A DNA stretch of 40,379 bases from JBEKDJ01 sp050014415 (lineage in GTDB: Bacteria; Desulfobacterota; BSN033; UBA1163), in assembly GCA_050014415.1 (NCBI GenBank), contig JBEKDJ010000003.1:1-40379 (forward strand). Direction: 5' to 3'. Shown here one piece after another: positions 8,270 to 17,010 of this stretch. Position numbers and translations under genes: made by a program. The notes beneath the pieces were generated by a model. That model was not told where the DNA came from. It searched no databases and worked only from the letters and a program-made list of their open reading frames with translations. Within the stretch, counting starts at the first letter, position 1, and each line of letters opens with the position of its first letter.

Positions 8270-9715
8270 TCATTTCCCGATGCAGAACTGTTCGAAGACG
8301 TGCTTCAATAGCTCTTCGGTAGCTGTCTCTCCCACCATTTCTCCAAGGGCCTCTAACGCGGAGCGGATTTCAAAGGCGATGAACTCAAGAGAAACCCCTT
8401 CTTCTAACCCTTTCACCGCATTCCAAAGATTTTCTCTCGCCTGTGCAAGCGCGATCTTGTGGCGGATATTGGTTACAATCAGGTGTTCTGGTGATGACCT
8501 CACATTTCGGTGGATTATATGCTTATAGATGGTTTCCTTCAAATGATCAATTCCCGCATTTTCCAAGCAGGAGATCGAGACCATCGGGTCTTCCTGAAAC
8601 TGTCTCCTTACGCCTTCCATATGGATTTCTTGCGGAAGATCGCTCTTGTTAATGACTACCGTCTTTTTCTTCCCTCTAATTTCTTCGAAGATCTCCGTGT
8701 CGTCTTTGTCAAGTGCTCGACTTCCGTCGAGCACCAACAGAATCAAATCGGATTCTGTTGCCCGCTCTTTGGCTCTCTTCACCCCTTCTTGCTCAATGGA
8801 ATCCGTGGCTTTTCTCAGACCTGCCGTATCGATCAAGCGTACCGGAATTCCGTTTACATTTAGGACCTCCTCAATTGCATCTCGGGTCGTACCTGGGATC
8901 GGTGTCACTATTGCTCTCTCTTCCTTCAACAGGACATTGAGGAGGCTCGACTTGCCAACGTTGGTCTTTCCAATAATCGCGCATGAGATCCCCTCACGGA
9001 AGACCTTCCCCTCTTCGTAGGAGACGATCCATTCCTCCAGTTTCTGAATCATCCCGTCTATGTCCCTCTTCACTTGCCCCAAAGAGATGGTCTCGATCTC
9101 CTCCTCTGGAAAATCGATGTGGGCCTCAATCAGAGCCAGATGCCCGATCAGTCTCGTTTTCAGTTGGGTCATTTCCCTGTATAGCCATCCTCTGATCTGC
9201 TGGTTAGCAGTCTCGAGACTCGCCATGGTCTTGGCCTTGATCAGATCGATCACCGCCTCGGCCTGGGTGAGATCGATTCGACCGTTGAGAAACGCACGCT
9301 TCGTGAACTCCCCTGGATGGGCCATCCTGGCCCCTTGCCTCAATACTAGTTCCAATACCTTCTGCAAAATGAAGTACCCTCCGTGGCAATGGATCTCCAC
9401 GATATCCTCACGGGTATAGGTCTTCGGGGCCTTCATCAGCACCAGGAGGACCTCATCAATCGGATGGCTATCCTGGGGATCGACAATCTCCCCGTAATGG
9501 AAATGATGAGATGTAAGATTCGATTCTCTTCTCTTCGGCCTAAATAACTCTCTGGCGATAGCGTCGGCTGCAGAGCCGCTCATGCGGACGATTCCAATAC
9601 CGCTCTCGCCAAAGGGGGTTGATATGGCTGCAATCGTATCCTCTCGTTGAGTCGAGTCTGCGACTTCTCTGGGTGGGATTCCTATTGAAGGAGTGAATGA
9701 GGAACCGCTATTCAA
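8270..9715 (-). CDS. mnmE: tRNA modification GTPase MnmE
   Basis: MnmE, with MnmG, modifies the wobble uridine (cmnm5U) of certain tRNAs. The N-terminal tetrahydrofolate-binding domain begins DTIAAISTPFGESGIGIVRMSG. The inserted G domain has GKTNVGKSSLL (G1), TTRD (G2), DTAGLR (G3) and NKSD (G4). The C-terminus ends CIGK, the catalytic CxGK motif. The frame is open to ATGs at 9850 and 9844, but that extension lies almost wholly inside jag and is low-complexity and basic. The TTG at 9715, overlapping the jag stop by 8 bp, gives 481 residues. No good ribosome binding site is visible, so the start remains uncertain. Confidence 0.95.
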   Translation of the reverse strand: MNSGSSFTPSIGIPPREVADSTQREDTIAAISTPFGESGIGIVRMSGSAADAIARELFRPKRRESNLTSHHFHYGEIVDPQDSHPIDEVLLVLMKAPKTYTREDIVEIHCHGGYFILQKVLELVLRQGARMAHPGEFTKRAFLNGRIDLTQAEAVIDLIKAKTMASLETANQQIRGWLYREMTQLKTRLIGHLALIEAHIDFPEEEIETISLGQVKRDIDGMIQKLEEWIVSYEEGKVFREGISCAIIGKTNVGKSSLLNVLLKEERAIVTPIPGTTRDAIEEVLNVNGIPVRLIDTAGLRKATDSIEQEGVKRAKERATESDLILLVLDGSRALDKDDTEIFEEIRGKKKTVVINKSDLPQEIHMEGVRRQFQEDPMVSISCLENAGIDHLKETIYKHIIHRNVRSSPEHLIVTNIRHKIALAQARENLWNAVKGLEEGVSLEFIAFEIRSALEALGEMVGETATEELLKHVFEQFCIGK

Positions 9716-10190
9716 AGGGTTCGATTCTTTTCCCCTCTTTCCTCTTTGGGATGATCGTGATTTTCTTGGTCTCTCCCTCTCCAAAGCTTTCTGTTTTAAG
9801 GGAGGGGTCTTCTTCAAGGGCGATGTGAATGGTCCTTCGGTCATGGGCATTGAAAGGGCCAGCCGTCACGACATGACCTGTCCTCTTGGCATTTTCTCCC
9901 AGCCGGATAGCCATCTTCGTCAGAGTGTCTGCCCTCCTTCTTCGGTAGCCATCGATATCTAAAACAACTTTCACCGGCGTTTTCAGTCGCTTGTTGACCA
10001 TCCGGCTGATCAGCATCTGAAGCGAATCCAACGTGCGACCGTGTCTGCCAATAAGAATTCCTTCCTGATCGCCCTTGATCTCGAGAAAGATGTTTCCTTC
10101 CTTCGAAAACCCCTCTACCTCTTTCTCCATACCGATCCGCTCCAGCAGTCCCATCATCAGCTCTTCAGCGATCTCAAGCCCTTCTTCCAA
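9708..10190 (-). CDS. jag: KH-R3H RNA-binding protein Jag/KhpB
   Basis: A single-stranded nucleic-acid binding protein of the Jag/KhpB/EloR family, conserved next to yidC and rnpA and linked in other bacteria to cell elongation and RNA regulation. It has a KH domain with the GILIGRHGRTLDSLQ loop (about residues 44-58) and a C-terminal R3H domain containing AHDRRTIHIALEED. The usual N-terminal Jag_N domain is missing, giving 160 residues. The TTG at 10190 has GAGG 8 nt upstream, overlapping the yidC stop (TGAGG), so the two genes appear coupled. Confidence 0.92.
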   Translation of the reverse strand: MEEGLEIAEELMMGLLERIGMEKEVEGFSKEGNIFLEIKGDQEGILIGRHGRTLDSLQMLISRMVNKRLKTPVKVVLDIDGYRRRRADTLTKMAIRLGENAKRTGHVVTAGPFNAHDRRTIHIALEEDPSLKTESFGEGETKKITIIPKRKEGKRIEPFE

Positions 10191-10200
10191 GATTCGAACC

Positions 10201-11928
10201 TCACGTTTTTTTATTCAAGTAATACTGGTGGGCGATCGACAATACGTTATTTACCAACCAATACAGAACCAATCCTGCTGGAAAATTAAGGAAAAGAAAC
10301 GTGAACATCACCGGCATCAGCAGGAACATCTTGGCTTGGGCCGGGTCCGTTGCTGTTGGAGTCATCTTCTGCTGAATGACCATCGATGCCCCCATGATGA
10401 TCGGCGAGATATAGAGCGGGTCTTTCGCAGAAAGGTCTTGGATCCAGAGCAAGAAAGGAGCATGTCTCATTTCAATGGCGTTTTGTAAGGCGTTGTAAAG
10501 GGCGATGAACACCGGGATCTGGATCAGCATGGGAAGGCATCCACTCATGGGATTGATCTTTCTCCTTTTGTAAAGCAGCATGATCTCCTGCTGAAGCTTT
10601 GCCTTGTCGTCCTTGTAAGTCTCTTTAAGCCGGTTCATCTCCGGCTGGACCTTTTGCATCTCTTTCATCGATTTCATACTGATCTGTGTCAGTGGAAGGA
10701 AGATAATCTTGATTAGAATGCTGAGGATAAGGATATCAATTCCAAAATTCTTCGTGACGGTATTGGTGAGCCTTAAGAACCAAAGAAGCGGTTTGGCTAC
10801 AACTGTAAAGAAACCAAAATCCAACAGCTTTTCCGCATCAACACCTACCGTTTTCAATCGGCCTTCATCTTTAGGGCCTAAATAGAGTCGGTATGGGATC
10901 TTGACGGCTTCCTTGGGTGGAATGGAAAATCGGGGTATAATGAGATCTGTCTTCAAGAAATTCCCTTCGTCTCCTTTCACCGTCAAGGTCATCTCCTTTG
11001 CCGGTGGAGGAGAGACTAACAACGCCGTAAAATACTCTCCTCCGAAAGAGAACCATCGAATTTCACCTTTGTCTGAGGATTCGAAAGGCTCAATGGTCCT
11101 CTTCTGACTTCCACAACTGGGGACGCAGCCTGAGGAGCTTGCTCCTCCGAAACTCTTCCTCTCCACCTTTTGACCCTTGAGGAAGGCATACTTTAAACCG
11201 TAGTCCTTATTTCCCTCATCGGCCAACTTCGCCAGTTCAATCTTTCCAATCCACTCAAGTCCCACCTGGCTGGCGATTTCTTGAGAAGTGGTGTTTTGAA
11301 TTTCTACCTCCATATCGATGGTATATTGCTCCGACCCAAATTTATATCTTTTGAATACTTTCAACCCATTCTCTGAACTCTTCACAAAAGTAATCTCACC
11401 CTTCTCACCAGTGCCGAGTAAACGGAGCTGATCCTTATCCACCTCCCAGTTACCTTCAGAGAGACGAGAGCCGATGAAGGTCAACCCTAAGGGAAGTCCC
11501 TTTTCTTCATTGCTATCGACCAGATCGAGGGGTTGGGGTTCTTTAGGCTCTTCTACCTTCTTGCCAAGGAGGTTTTTAACAAATTGGGCCACTTTTACGG
11601 TCAAAGGAGATACTTTCACCCTGTCTTCATACTTCTTAAGCTTGAAGTGCTTCAGTCTTCCATCCTCAGAAGTGAAGACAGCCCAATAGTTTTGGGTCTC
11701 AATGAGAATTTCCTTCTTTGGGTAGTTCTTAGTTTTGGAAAGGGGTGTCTCTTTGCGCGTCTGTGTCTCTTTGATAACTCTTTTCTCTTCTGGGGTCGCC
11801 TGCTCTTTCCTGACCTCTTGAGTCGGTGTGTTACGCTGTGGCTGTGGAAAGAATTTTGACTGGAGCGTGCTCCAGAGGAATATAACTAGAAAGGTCAATA
11901 TTATCGCAAGGATAGCTCTCTTTTCCAT
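10201..11928 (-). CDS. yidC: Membrane protein insertase YidC
   Basis: YidC inserts and folds inner-membrane proteins, alone or with SecYEG. The 575-residue protein has the Gram-negative layout: an N-terminal anchor (IILTFLVIFLWSTLQ), a Lys/Glu-rich linker, a large periplasmic beta-domain (about 70-350) and five-segment C-terminal core starting FFTVVAKPLLWFLRLTN. The core includes the cytoplasmic hairpin MKSMKEMQKVQPEMNRLKE, the sequence NPMSGCLPMLIQIPVFIALY, and the final segment FPAGLVLYWLVNNVLSIAHQ. Its tail is basic. A GGGAG element lies just before the ATG. It lies in the conserved mnmE-jag-yidC-yidD-rnpA-rpmH cluster. Confidence 0.97.
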   Translation of the reverse strand: MEKRAILAIILTFLVIFLWSTLQSKFFPQPQRNTPTQEVRKEQATPEEKRVIKETQTRKETPLSKTKNYPKKEILIETQNYWAVFTSEDGRLKHFKLKKYEDRVKVSPLTVKVAQFVKNLLGKKVEEPKEPQPLDLVDSNEEKGLPLGLTFIGSRLSEGNWEVDKDQLRLLGTGEKGEITFVKSSENGLKVFKRYKFGSEQYTIDMEVEIQNTTSQEIASQVGLEWIGKIELAKLADEGNKDYGLKYAFLKGQKVERKSFGGASSSGCVPSCGSQKRTIEPFESSDKGEIRWFSFGGEYFTALLVSPPPAKEMTLTVKGDEGNFLKTDLIIPRFSIPPKEAVKIPYRLYLGPKDEGRLKTVGVDAEKLLDFGFFTVVAKPLLWFLRLTNTVTKNFGIDILILSILIKIIFLPLTQISMKSMKEMQKVQPEMNRLKETYKDDKAKLQQEIMLLYKRRKINPMSGCLPMLIQIPVFIALYNALQNAIEMRHAPFLLWIQDLSAKDPLYISPIIMGASMVIQQKMTPTATDPAQAKMFLLMPVMFTFLFLNFPAGLVLYWLVNNVLSIAHQYYLNKKT

Positions 11929-11953
11929 ATCTCCCTTGCCTTATTTCTCCTTC

Positions 11954-12208
11954 CTAAGAATTCTTTAGGATTTCGGGAACCGGATCGTACCCGCCTGGAT
12001 GGAAAGGATGGCATTTGATAAGTCTTCTGATAGCAAGCCAGAGCCCCCCCATCATTCCGAAACGTTGGATTGACAGGATCGCATAAGAGGAACAGGAAGG
12101 AGTAAAACGGCAGCAAGGCCCAAGGAGGATTGAAACAGTATGCTGATATAGATGCAACAGAGTGATGAGTCCTCTTTTGGCCATCTCGTAAGTCGTTCCC
12201 TTGTTCAT
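11954..12208 (-). CDS. yidD: Membrane protein insertion efficiency factor YidD
   Basis: A small membrane-associated protein thought to assist YidC-dependent insertion. The 84-residue protein has the family hallmarks CCRFTPSCSSYA and KCHPFHPGGYDPVP. The ATG at 12208 overlaps the rnpA stop by 4 bp (ATGA), pointing to translational coupling. An internal ATG (MAKRG, residue 9) is closer to the usual family start but has no better ribosome binding site. Confidence 0.94.
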   Translation of the reverse strand: MNKGTTYEMAKRGLITLLHLYQHTVSILLGPCCRFTPSCSSYAILSIQRFGMMGGLWLAIRRLIKCHPFHPGGYDPVPEILKNS

Positions 12209-12549
12209 CGAATGAAAAACCCTCTCAGTTCTTCTTCCACTTCTTTATAACGATTGATCAAACAACCCTTCTTTACCAAAAAAACCATGTCAAAAGACCC
12301 TTTGATCCGATGCTTGTGGAGGCGAAAGAACTCTCGAATGTATCGTTTGATAGGATTTCGAAAGGTCGCTGGTCCGACTTCCTTCTTCACTACAATACCC
12401 AATCGGTGATAGGTGTTCTTGTTCTCCTGCATGAAGAGGATGAAGCTCTTGGAGGGGACCCTTCTCCCAAACCTCATCACCCTTCTGAAATCCTGAGGAT
12501 GGTTGATCCTCTCCTTCTTTGTAAATGTGAACGTGAACGGTCCTTTCAC
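12205..12549 (-). CDS. rnpA: Ribonuclease P protein component
   Basis: The protein subunit of RNase P, which matures the 5' ends of tRNAs. The RNR-type signature FRNPIKRYIREFF is present, with the expected FTFTKKERINHPQDFRRVMRFGRR start region. The frame opens with an ATG at 12567, but the GTG at 12549 has TTGAGG 6 nt upstream and fits the family length (114 residues). The ATG at 12567 lies next to a repeat hairpin, so I prefer the GTG, with moderate confidence. It overlaps yidD by 4 bp. Confidence 0.93.
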   Translation of the reverse strand: MKGPFTFTFTKKERINHPQDFRRVMRFGRRVPSKSFILFMQENKNTYHRLGIVVKKEVGPATFRNPIKRYIREFFRLHKHRIKGSFDMVFLVKKGCLINRYKEVEEELRGFFIR

Positions 12550-12568
12550 GGTGAGCCTCAATATCATC

Positions 12569-12610
12569 CCTGTCTGCTCTGTCCCGCCAATCGGCAGGAC
12601 GACAGACAGG
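12569..12610. repeat. Hairpin repeat between rpmH and rnpA
   Basis: CCTGTCT (12569-12575) pairs with AGACAGG (12604-12610), and inside it GTCC-C-GCC pairs with GGC-A-GGAC around the loop AATC. rpmH and rnpA are usually very close; here this hairpin lies in the 120 bp gap. It looks like an inserted REP-type unit and not a terminator. Confidence 0.55.
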
Positions 12611-12669
12611 ACCAGTGAGAACGTTTCTCATCCGCTCCATTGGCTTACCGTCCTCAGGAATCTTAGGGT

Positions 12670-12804
12670 TTAAACGGTTAACCTTTTCCTCCCCTTCATT
12701 CTCCTCCGTTTTAAGACGTTTCGGCCACTCTTGGTACTCATCCTCTCCAAGAAACCATGAGTCCTTTTCCGCCTTAAACTGCTGGGCTGATATGTCCTTT
12801 TCAT
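12670..12804 (-). CDS. rpmH: 50S ribosomal protein L34
   Basis: The 44-residue basic protein begins MKRTYQPSSLRRKRTHGFLE and ends GRNVLKRRRMKGRKRLTV, diagnostic of L34. The frame is open further upstream, but the ATG at 12804 is preceded by AGAGAGGAATCC and gives exactly the family length. It is the first gene of the leftward origin cluster, divergent from gyrA. Confidence 0.97.
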   Translation of the reverse strand: MKRTYQPSSLRRKRTHGFLERMSTKSGRNVLKRRRMKGRKRLTV

Positions 12805-12872
12805 TGGATTCCTCTCTGGGGATTCCTCTGCGGGATAGATTGGCTTCTTTTTTGAAATAATTAGATTTTCTA

Positions 12873-12901
12873 AATTAACCATATTCCCTTCTAATTGTCA
12901 A
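12873..12901 (-). promoter_or_regulatory. Predicted rpmH operon promoter
   Basis: On the minus strand a perfect TTGACA (12896-12901) is followed after 17 bp by TTAATT (12873-12878). It lies about 70 bp upstream of rpmH and points away from gyrA. Confidence 0.7.
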
Positions 12902-12929
12902 CCCTGGCCCTAAATTTTGCCGAAATTTG

Positions 12930-12958
12930 TTGACAGATGAGAGGCTTTTGTATTAACT
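12930..12958 (+). promoter_or_regulatory. Predicted gyrA promoter
   Basis: A perfect TTGACA (12930-12935) is followed by an AT-rich stretch. The best -10 at 17 bp spacing is TTAACT (12953-12958); TATTAA at 15 bp spacing is the alternative. Transcription would start about 30 bp before the gyrA ATG. Confidence 0.6.
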
Positions 12959-12995
12959 CTTTTAATAAAATTAATAGATTATTCTAGGGGTCCAG

Positions 12996-15428
12996 ATGGA
13001 ATTTGCCCGCGAAAGTATTCCTGTCAATATCGAAGATGAGATGAAAAAGTCCTATGTGGACTATGCCATGAGCGTCATCATCGGCCGAGCCCTTCCGGAT
13101 GTGAGGGATGGTCTCAAGCCTGTTCACCGCCGCATTCTCTATGCCATGAACGAGTTGAACAATGACTGGGACAAACCCTATAAAAAGTCTGCCAGAATTG
13201 TCGGTGATGTGATTGGAAAATATCATCCCCACGGTGACATGGCGGTCTATGATGCTATTGTCAGAATGGCGCAGGATTTCTCCCTCCGGTATCCTTTAGT
13301 CGATGGACAGGGAAATTTCGGTTCGATCGATGGGGACCCCCCAGCGGCCATGCGATATACCGAGATCCGGATGTCCAAACTTGCTAGCGAACTATTGGCC
13401 GACATCGATAAAGAGACCGTTGACTTCACTCCCAACTATGACGAATCTCTGGTCGAACCCATCGTGCTTCCATCCAAATTTCCAAATCTTATCGTCAACG
13501 GGTCTTCTGGAATTGCCGTGGGGATGGCAACCAACATCCCTCCCCATAATCTTGTAGAAACAATAAATGCCCTGATCGCCCTGATTGAAAATCCTAAGGT
13601 CTCTATCGAGGAATTAATGGCCCACCTCCCCGGACCTGACTTTCCCACGGCTGGATTCATCTACGGGAAAGAGGGAATCCGGCAGGCTTATGAAACCGGA
13701 AAGGGTGTGATCCAACTGCGAGCGAGGGCTCTCATCGAGAGGGATCGAAAGGGGGAGCGCGAAAATATAGTCATCACGGAGCTTCCCTACCAGACGAATA
13801 AGGCCAAATTCATCGAGAGAGTCGCTGAGCTCGTCCAGGACAAGGTGACAGAAGGCATCTCCAACATCCGGGACGAATCGGATCGTGAGGGGATGCGGGT
13901 GGTGATCGAGCTGAAGCGCAACGAGGTGGCTGAAGTCATCCTCAACCAGCTCTATAAACATACCCAAATGCAGACGTCCTTTGGGATTATCCTGCTGGCC
14001 ATCCACCAAAATCAACCAAAGCTCCTCACACTCAAGGAGATGCTTCAACTCTTCGTTCAGCACCGTCAAGAAGTGGTCATCCGGAGATCCCGCTTCGATC
14101 TAAAAAAGGCGGAGGCCAGGGCCCATATCCTGGAGGGTTTGAAAAAGGCTATCGACCAGATCGATGCTGTCATCGCCGCAATTAAGGCATCCAAGACTCC
14201 CAAGGAGGCAAAAGATCGTCTCATCGAACGCTTTGCTCTATCGGATGAACAGGCCCAAGCCATATTGGAGATGAGGCTTCAGCGCCTGACAAACCTCGAG
14301 CAACGCAAGATTCTCGAGGAATACGAGGAGATGATCAAGTTGATTAACCGATTGAAGGCCCTCCTGGCCAGTGAACGATTAATCCTCAATGTGATCAAGG
14401 AGGAACTCGTTTCTATCCGAGACGCCTACGGAGATGAGAGGCGTACCGAGATTGTGGAGACAGCTCCTGAGATCAAGATCGAAGACCTTATCGCTGAAGA
14501 GGATATGGTCGTGACGATCACCCATACTGGATACATTAAGAGGAACCCGATCAGCCTCTACCGGAGTCAGCATCGGGGTGGAAAGGGGAAGATGGGTATC
14601 AACGTCAAAGAGGAGGATTTTGTGGAGGATCTCTTTATCGCCTCCACCCACGATTTCATTTTGTTCTTCACAGACGCTGGCAAGATCCACTGGATGAAGG
14701 TCCATGAACTCCCAGAGGCCGGACGTCTCACGCGGGGCAAAGCCATCGTCAATCTTCTTAACCTCAGCCCACAAGAGAAGGTGACCGCCATTCTCTCTCT
14801 CAAAGACTTTGCCAAGGGGAAGTTTATCACCTTTATGACTAAAAAGGGGATCATCAAAAAAACAGCCCTTGAAGCTTACAGTAACCCCCGTGCCGGTGGG
14901 ATCATCGCCATCCACCTTGATGAAGGGGATGAGCTCATTTCAACCAAGCTGACCGATGACCAACAATATCTCTTCATTGGAACAAAATTGGGAAAGGCCA
15001 TTCATTTTCCTGAAAACCAGATCAGAGAGATAGGTCGCACTGCTCGGGGGATCAAAGGGATTAAGATCTCGAGAGGGGACGAGGTGGTAGGAATGGAGGT
15101 CGTCGTTCCTCACACTCAAATCTTGACCGTCACGGAAAATGGTTATGGAAAACGGACTCAGGCGTCTGACTATCGGGTTCAGAACAAAGGGGGATCCGGT
15201 ATCTTTACAGTGAAGAGGACTCCAAAGACAGGAGATGTGGTGGGCATCAAAACCGTAGCCGATGAAGACGAACTCATCCTCATTTCTGATAAAGGAAAAA
15301 TCATACGCTTGCGCGCAGGCGATATCCCGATTCAAGGGAGAAGCACCCAGGGGGTGAGGCTGATCACCTTAGAAGAAGGGGAAAGGGTGGTTGCAGTAGC
15401 GAGATTGGCAGAGAAGGAAATAGGGTGA
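12996..15428 (+). CDS. gyrA: DNA gyrase subunit A
   Basis: The cleavage/rejoining subunit of DNA gyrase. The 810-residue protein carries the quinolone-pocket helix HPHGDMAVYDAIVRM (about 77-91) and the catalytic tyrosine in AAMRYTEIRM. The C-terminal beta-pinwheel contains a GyrA-box, QHRGGKG, which marks gyrase instead of topoisomerase IV. At the position of E. coli Ser83 there is Met82; the acidic residue (E. coli Asp87) is kept as Asp86. An AGGGG ribosome binding site lies 5 nt before the ATG. The gene lies between rpmH and dnaA, away from gyrB, an unusual order. Confidence 0.97.
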   Translation: MEFARESIPVNIEDEMKKSYVDYAMSVIIGRALPDVRDGLKPVHRRILYAMNELNNDWDKPYKKSARIVGDVIGKYHPHGDMAVYDAIVRMAQDFSLRYPLVDGQGNFGSIDGDPPAAMRYTEIRMSKLASELLADIDKETVDFTPNYDESLVEPIVLPSKFPNLIVNGSSGIAVGMATNIPPHNLVETINALIALIENPKVSIEELMAHLPGPDFPTAGFIYGKEGIRQAYETGKGVIQLRARALIERDRKGERENIVITELPYQTNKAKFIERVAELVQDKVTEGISNIRDESDREGMRVVIELKRNEVAEVILNQLYKHTQMQTSFGIILLAIHQNQPKLLTLKEMLQLFVQHRQEVVIRRSRFDLKKAEARAHILEGLKKAIDQIDAVIAAIKASKTPKEAKDRLIERFALSDEQAQAILEMRLQRLTNLEQRKILEEYEEMIKLINRLKALLASERLILNVIKEELVSIRDAYGDERRTEIVETAPEIKIEDLIAEEDMVVTITHTGYIKRNPISLYRSQHRGGKGKMGINVKEEDFVEDLFIASTHDFILFFTDAGKIHWMKVHELPEAGRLTRGKAIVNLLNLSPQEKVTAILSLKDFAKGKFITFMTKKGIIKKTALEAYSNPRAGGIIAIHLDEGDELISTKLTDDQQYLFIGTKLGKAIHFPENQIREIGRTARGIKGIKISRGDEVVGMEVVVPHTQILTVTENGYGKRTQASDYRVQNKGGSGIFTVKRTPKTGDVVGIKTVADEDELILISDKGKIIRLRAGDIPIQGRSTQGVRLITLEEGERVVAVARLAEKEIG

Positions 15429-15525
15429 ATCGAAAAATAATACTTGTATTTTTTAGAAACTGGCGTTATTATTGAATTCAGTAAATTTAATCCTCAGAAT
15501 TTTCCCCTCTTTCTTTTAATTTCAT

Positions 15526-15556
15526 TTATCCACAGTTGTGGAAACGTTGTGAAAAG
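15526..15556. promoter_or_regulatory. oriC: oriC: three DnaA-box-like sites at 11-bp spacing
   Basis: TTATCCACA (15526-15534) is a perfect DnaA box on the plus strand. It is followed by GTTTCCACA (minus strand, 15537-15545) and CTTTTCACA (minus strand, 15548-15556), which are weaker matches. Their first bases are exactly 11 bp apart, placing them on the same face of the helix. They lie just upstream of dnaA, near the coding-strand switch. Confidence 0.8.
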
Positions 15557-15564
15557 AACTTTGT

Positions 15565-15586
15565 AACTAATTGAAAACTAATTAAA
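15565..15586 (+). promoter_or_regulatory. Putative DNA unwinding element of oriC (tandem 11-mers)
   Basis: Two tandem 11-mers, AACTAATTGAA (15565-15575) and AACTAATTAAA (15576-15586), lie 8 bp beyond the DnaA-box array inside an AT-rich stretch that continues to about 15602. This arrangement is typical of an origin unwinding element; function is inferred. Confidence 0.6.
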
Positions 15587-15672
15587 AATGAATCATTCTT
15601 GTTTTTGGCGTTGGCCCCACCCATTCCATAAGTCGCCTTCGTCCAATATCCCAAACGCTCAAGGTTCAGTCC

Positions 15673-17010
15673 ATGCAAGAGTTGTGGTCTAAAGTGATCG
15701 ATTCTTTAAAGGAAAGGGTCGGTCAACAGAATTTCGACATTTGGATAAAACCGATCCACCTTGTCTCTATGGAAGGAGAAATGGTGGAACTCGAGGTCCC
15801 AAATCGATTCTTCAAAGAGTGGATCAATGAACACTATTCCCGTCACATTAGAGATGTGTTCTCTTTCGTGGCGGAAAAGCCCTGCCATCTTCAATTCAGG
15901 ATCAGAAATGAAAAAATGAATGAGAAAGATCTCATCCCCTTACCCTTGCAAAGTAATGGCCCACAGACTATCCATCCTTCTCAAACGGTCTTCAATCCAA
16001 AATATACTTTCGACCATTTCGTTGTGGGGGCGAGTAATCAGTTTGCCAATGCCGCTTGTTTGGCGGTTGCCAATTTACCGGGAAAGAATTACAATCCCCT
16101 TTTCATCTATGGTGGTGTAGGTCTGGGAAAAACCCATCTCCTTCACGCCATCGGGAGCCATATCATCCAGCATCGCATTCTTCCTGAAGTGAAGAAGATC
16201 TGTTACCTTTCATCTGAAGAGTTCACCAATGAACTGATCAACTCCCTTCGTTATGAGAAGATGGATGAGTTCAGAAATAAATTTAGAAGGATGGATATCC
16301 TGCTGATTGACGATATCCAATTCATCGCTGGAAAAGAGAGGACCCAAGCCGAATTCTTCCATACCTTCAACTCAATCTATGAGGCGCGAAAACAAATTAT
16401 CGTCACCAGCGATAAGTTTCCAAAGGATATCCCAAATTTCGAAGAACGACTCCGATCTCGGTTTGAGTGGGGCTTGATCGCCGATATTCAACCCCCTGAT
16501 ATTGAAACGAAGGTGGCTATTTTGAGAAAGAAAGCGGAAAATGAGGATATTCCTCTTCCAAACGACGTCGCCTTCTTCTTGGCATCACAAATTGACTCCA
16601 ATATTAGAGTCTTAGAGGGATCTCTCATTCGAATCGGTGCGTTCTCTTCTCTTACTCAGACGCCTATAGACATCCAAATGGCTAAAGAGGTTTTGAAAAA
16701 TATCATCAAACCTAAAGACGAGTTGATCTCCATCGATATTATTCAAAAAACGGTAGCCAGCTTTTTCAATATGAAGATATCAGATTTAAAGGCGAAGCGA
16801 AAAAATCAAGGGTATGTCCTCCCCCGGCAGATTGCCATGTATCTCTCTAGGAAGTTAACAAACACCTCATTGCTCGAAATTGGAGAAAAATTTGGAGGGA
16901 AAGATCATTCCACTGTTCTTCACTCCATAAAAAAAGTGGAAGAAAAAATATTAAAAGAAGCCTCTTTTAAAGAGATGGTAGATAAATTATATAGTCAAAT
17001 TAAATCATAA
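15673..17010 (+). CDS. dnaA: Chromosomal replication initiator protein DnaA
   Basis: DnaA binds DnaA boxes and opens the origin. The 445-residue protein has domain I (WSKVIDSLKERVGQQNFDIW), a short linker, and the AAA+ domain III from about YTFDHFVVGASNQFA. That domain carries Walker A GGVGLGKT (147-154), Walker B LLIDDIQF and sensor-II region residues. Domain IV contains the DNA-contact motif GGKDHSTVLHSI. The ATG at 15673 has AAGG 8 nt upstream. The gap before it holds the predicted origin. The stop codon falls within the left end of a MITE-like element. Confidence 0.98.
   Translation: MQELWSKVIDSLKERVGQQNFDIWIKPIHLVSMEGEMVELEVPNRFFKEWINEHYSRHIRDVFSFVAEKPCHLQFRIRNEKMNEKDLIPLPLQSNGPQTIHPSQTVFNPKYTFDHFVVGASNQFANAACLAVANLPGKNYNPLFIYGGVGLGKTHLLHAIGSHIIQHRILPEVKKICYLSSEEFTNELINSLRYEKMDEFRNKFRRMDILLIDDIQFIAGKERTQAEFFHTFNSIYEARKQIIVTSDKFPKDIPNFEERLRSRFEWGLIADIQPPDIETKVAILRKKAENEDIPLPNDVAFFLASQIDSNIRVLEGSLIRIGAFSSLTQTPIDIQMAKEVLKNIIKPKDELISIDIIQKTVASFFNMKISDLKAKRKNQGYVLPRQIAMYLSRKLTNTSLLEIGEKFGGKDHSTVLHSIKKVEEKILKEASFKEMVDKLYSQIKS

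Noticed and set aside
9716..9850. N-terminal extension of MnmE up to the ATG at 9850
   Set aside because: It lies almost wholly inside jag in another frame, is basic low-complexity sequence, and is absent from the MnmE family.
15431..15453. Intrinsic terminator after gyrA (AT-only fold-back)
   Set aside because: The stem consists almost only of A-T pairs with a bulge and would be very weak; it is more likely part of the AT-rich origin flank.
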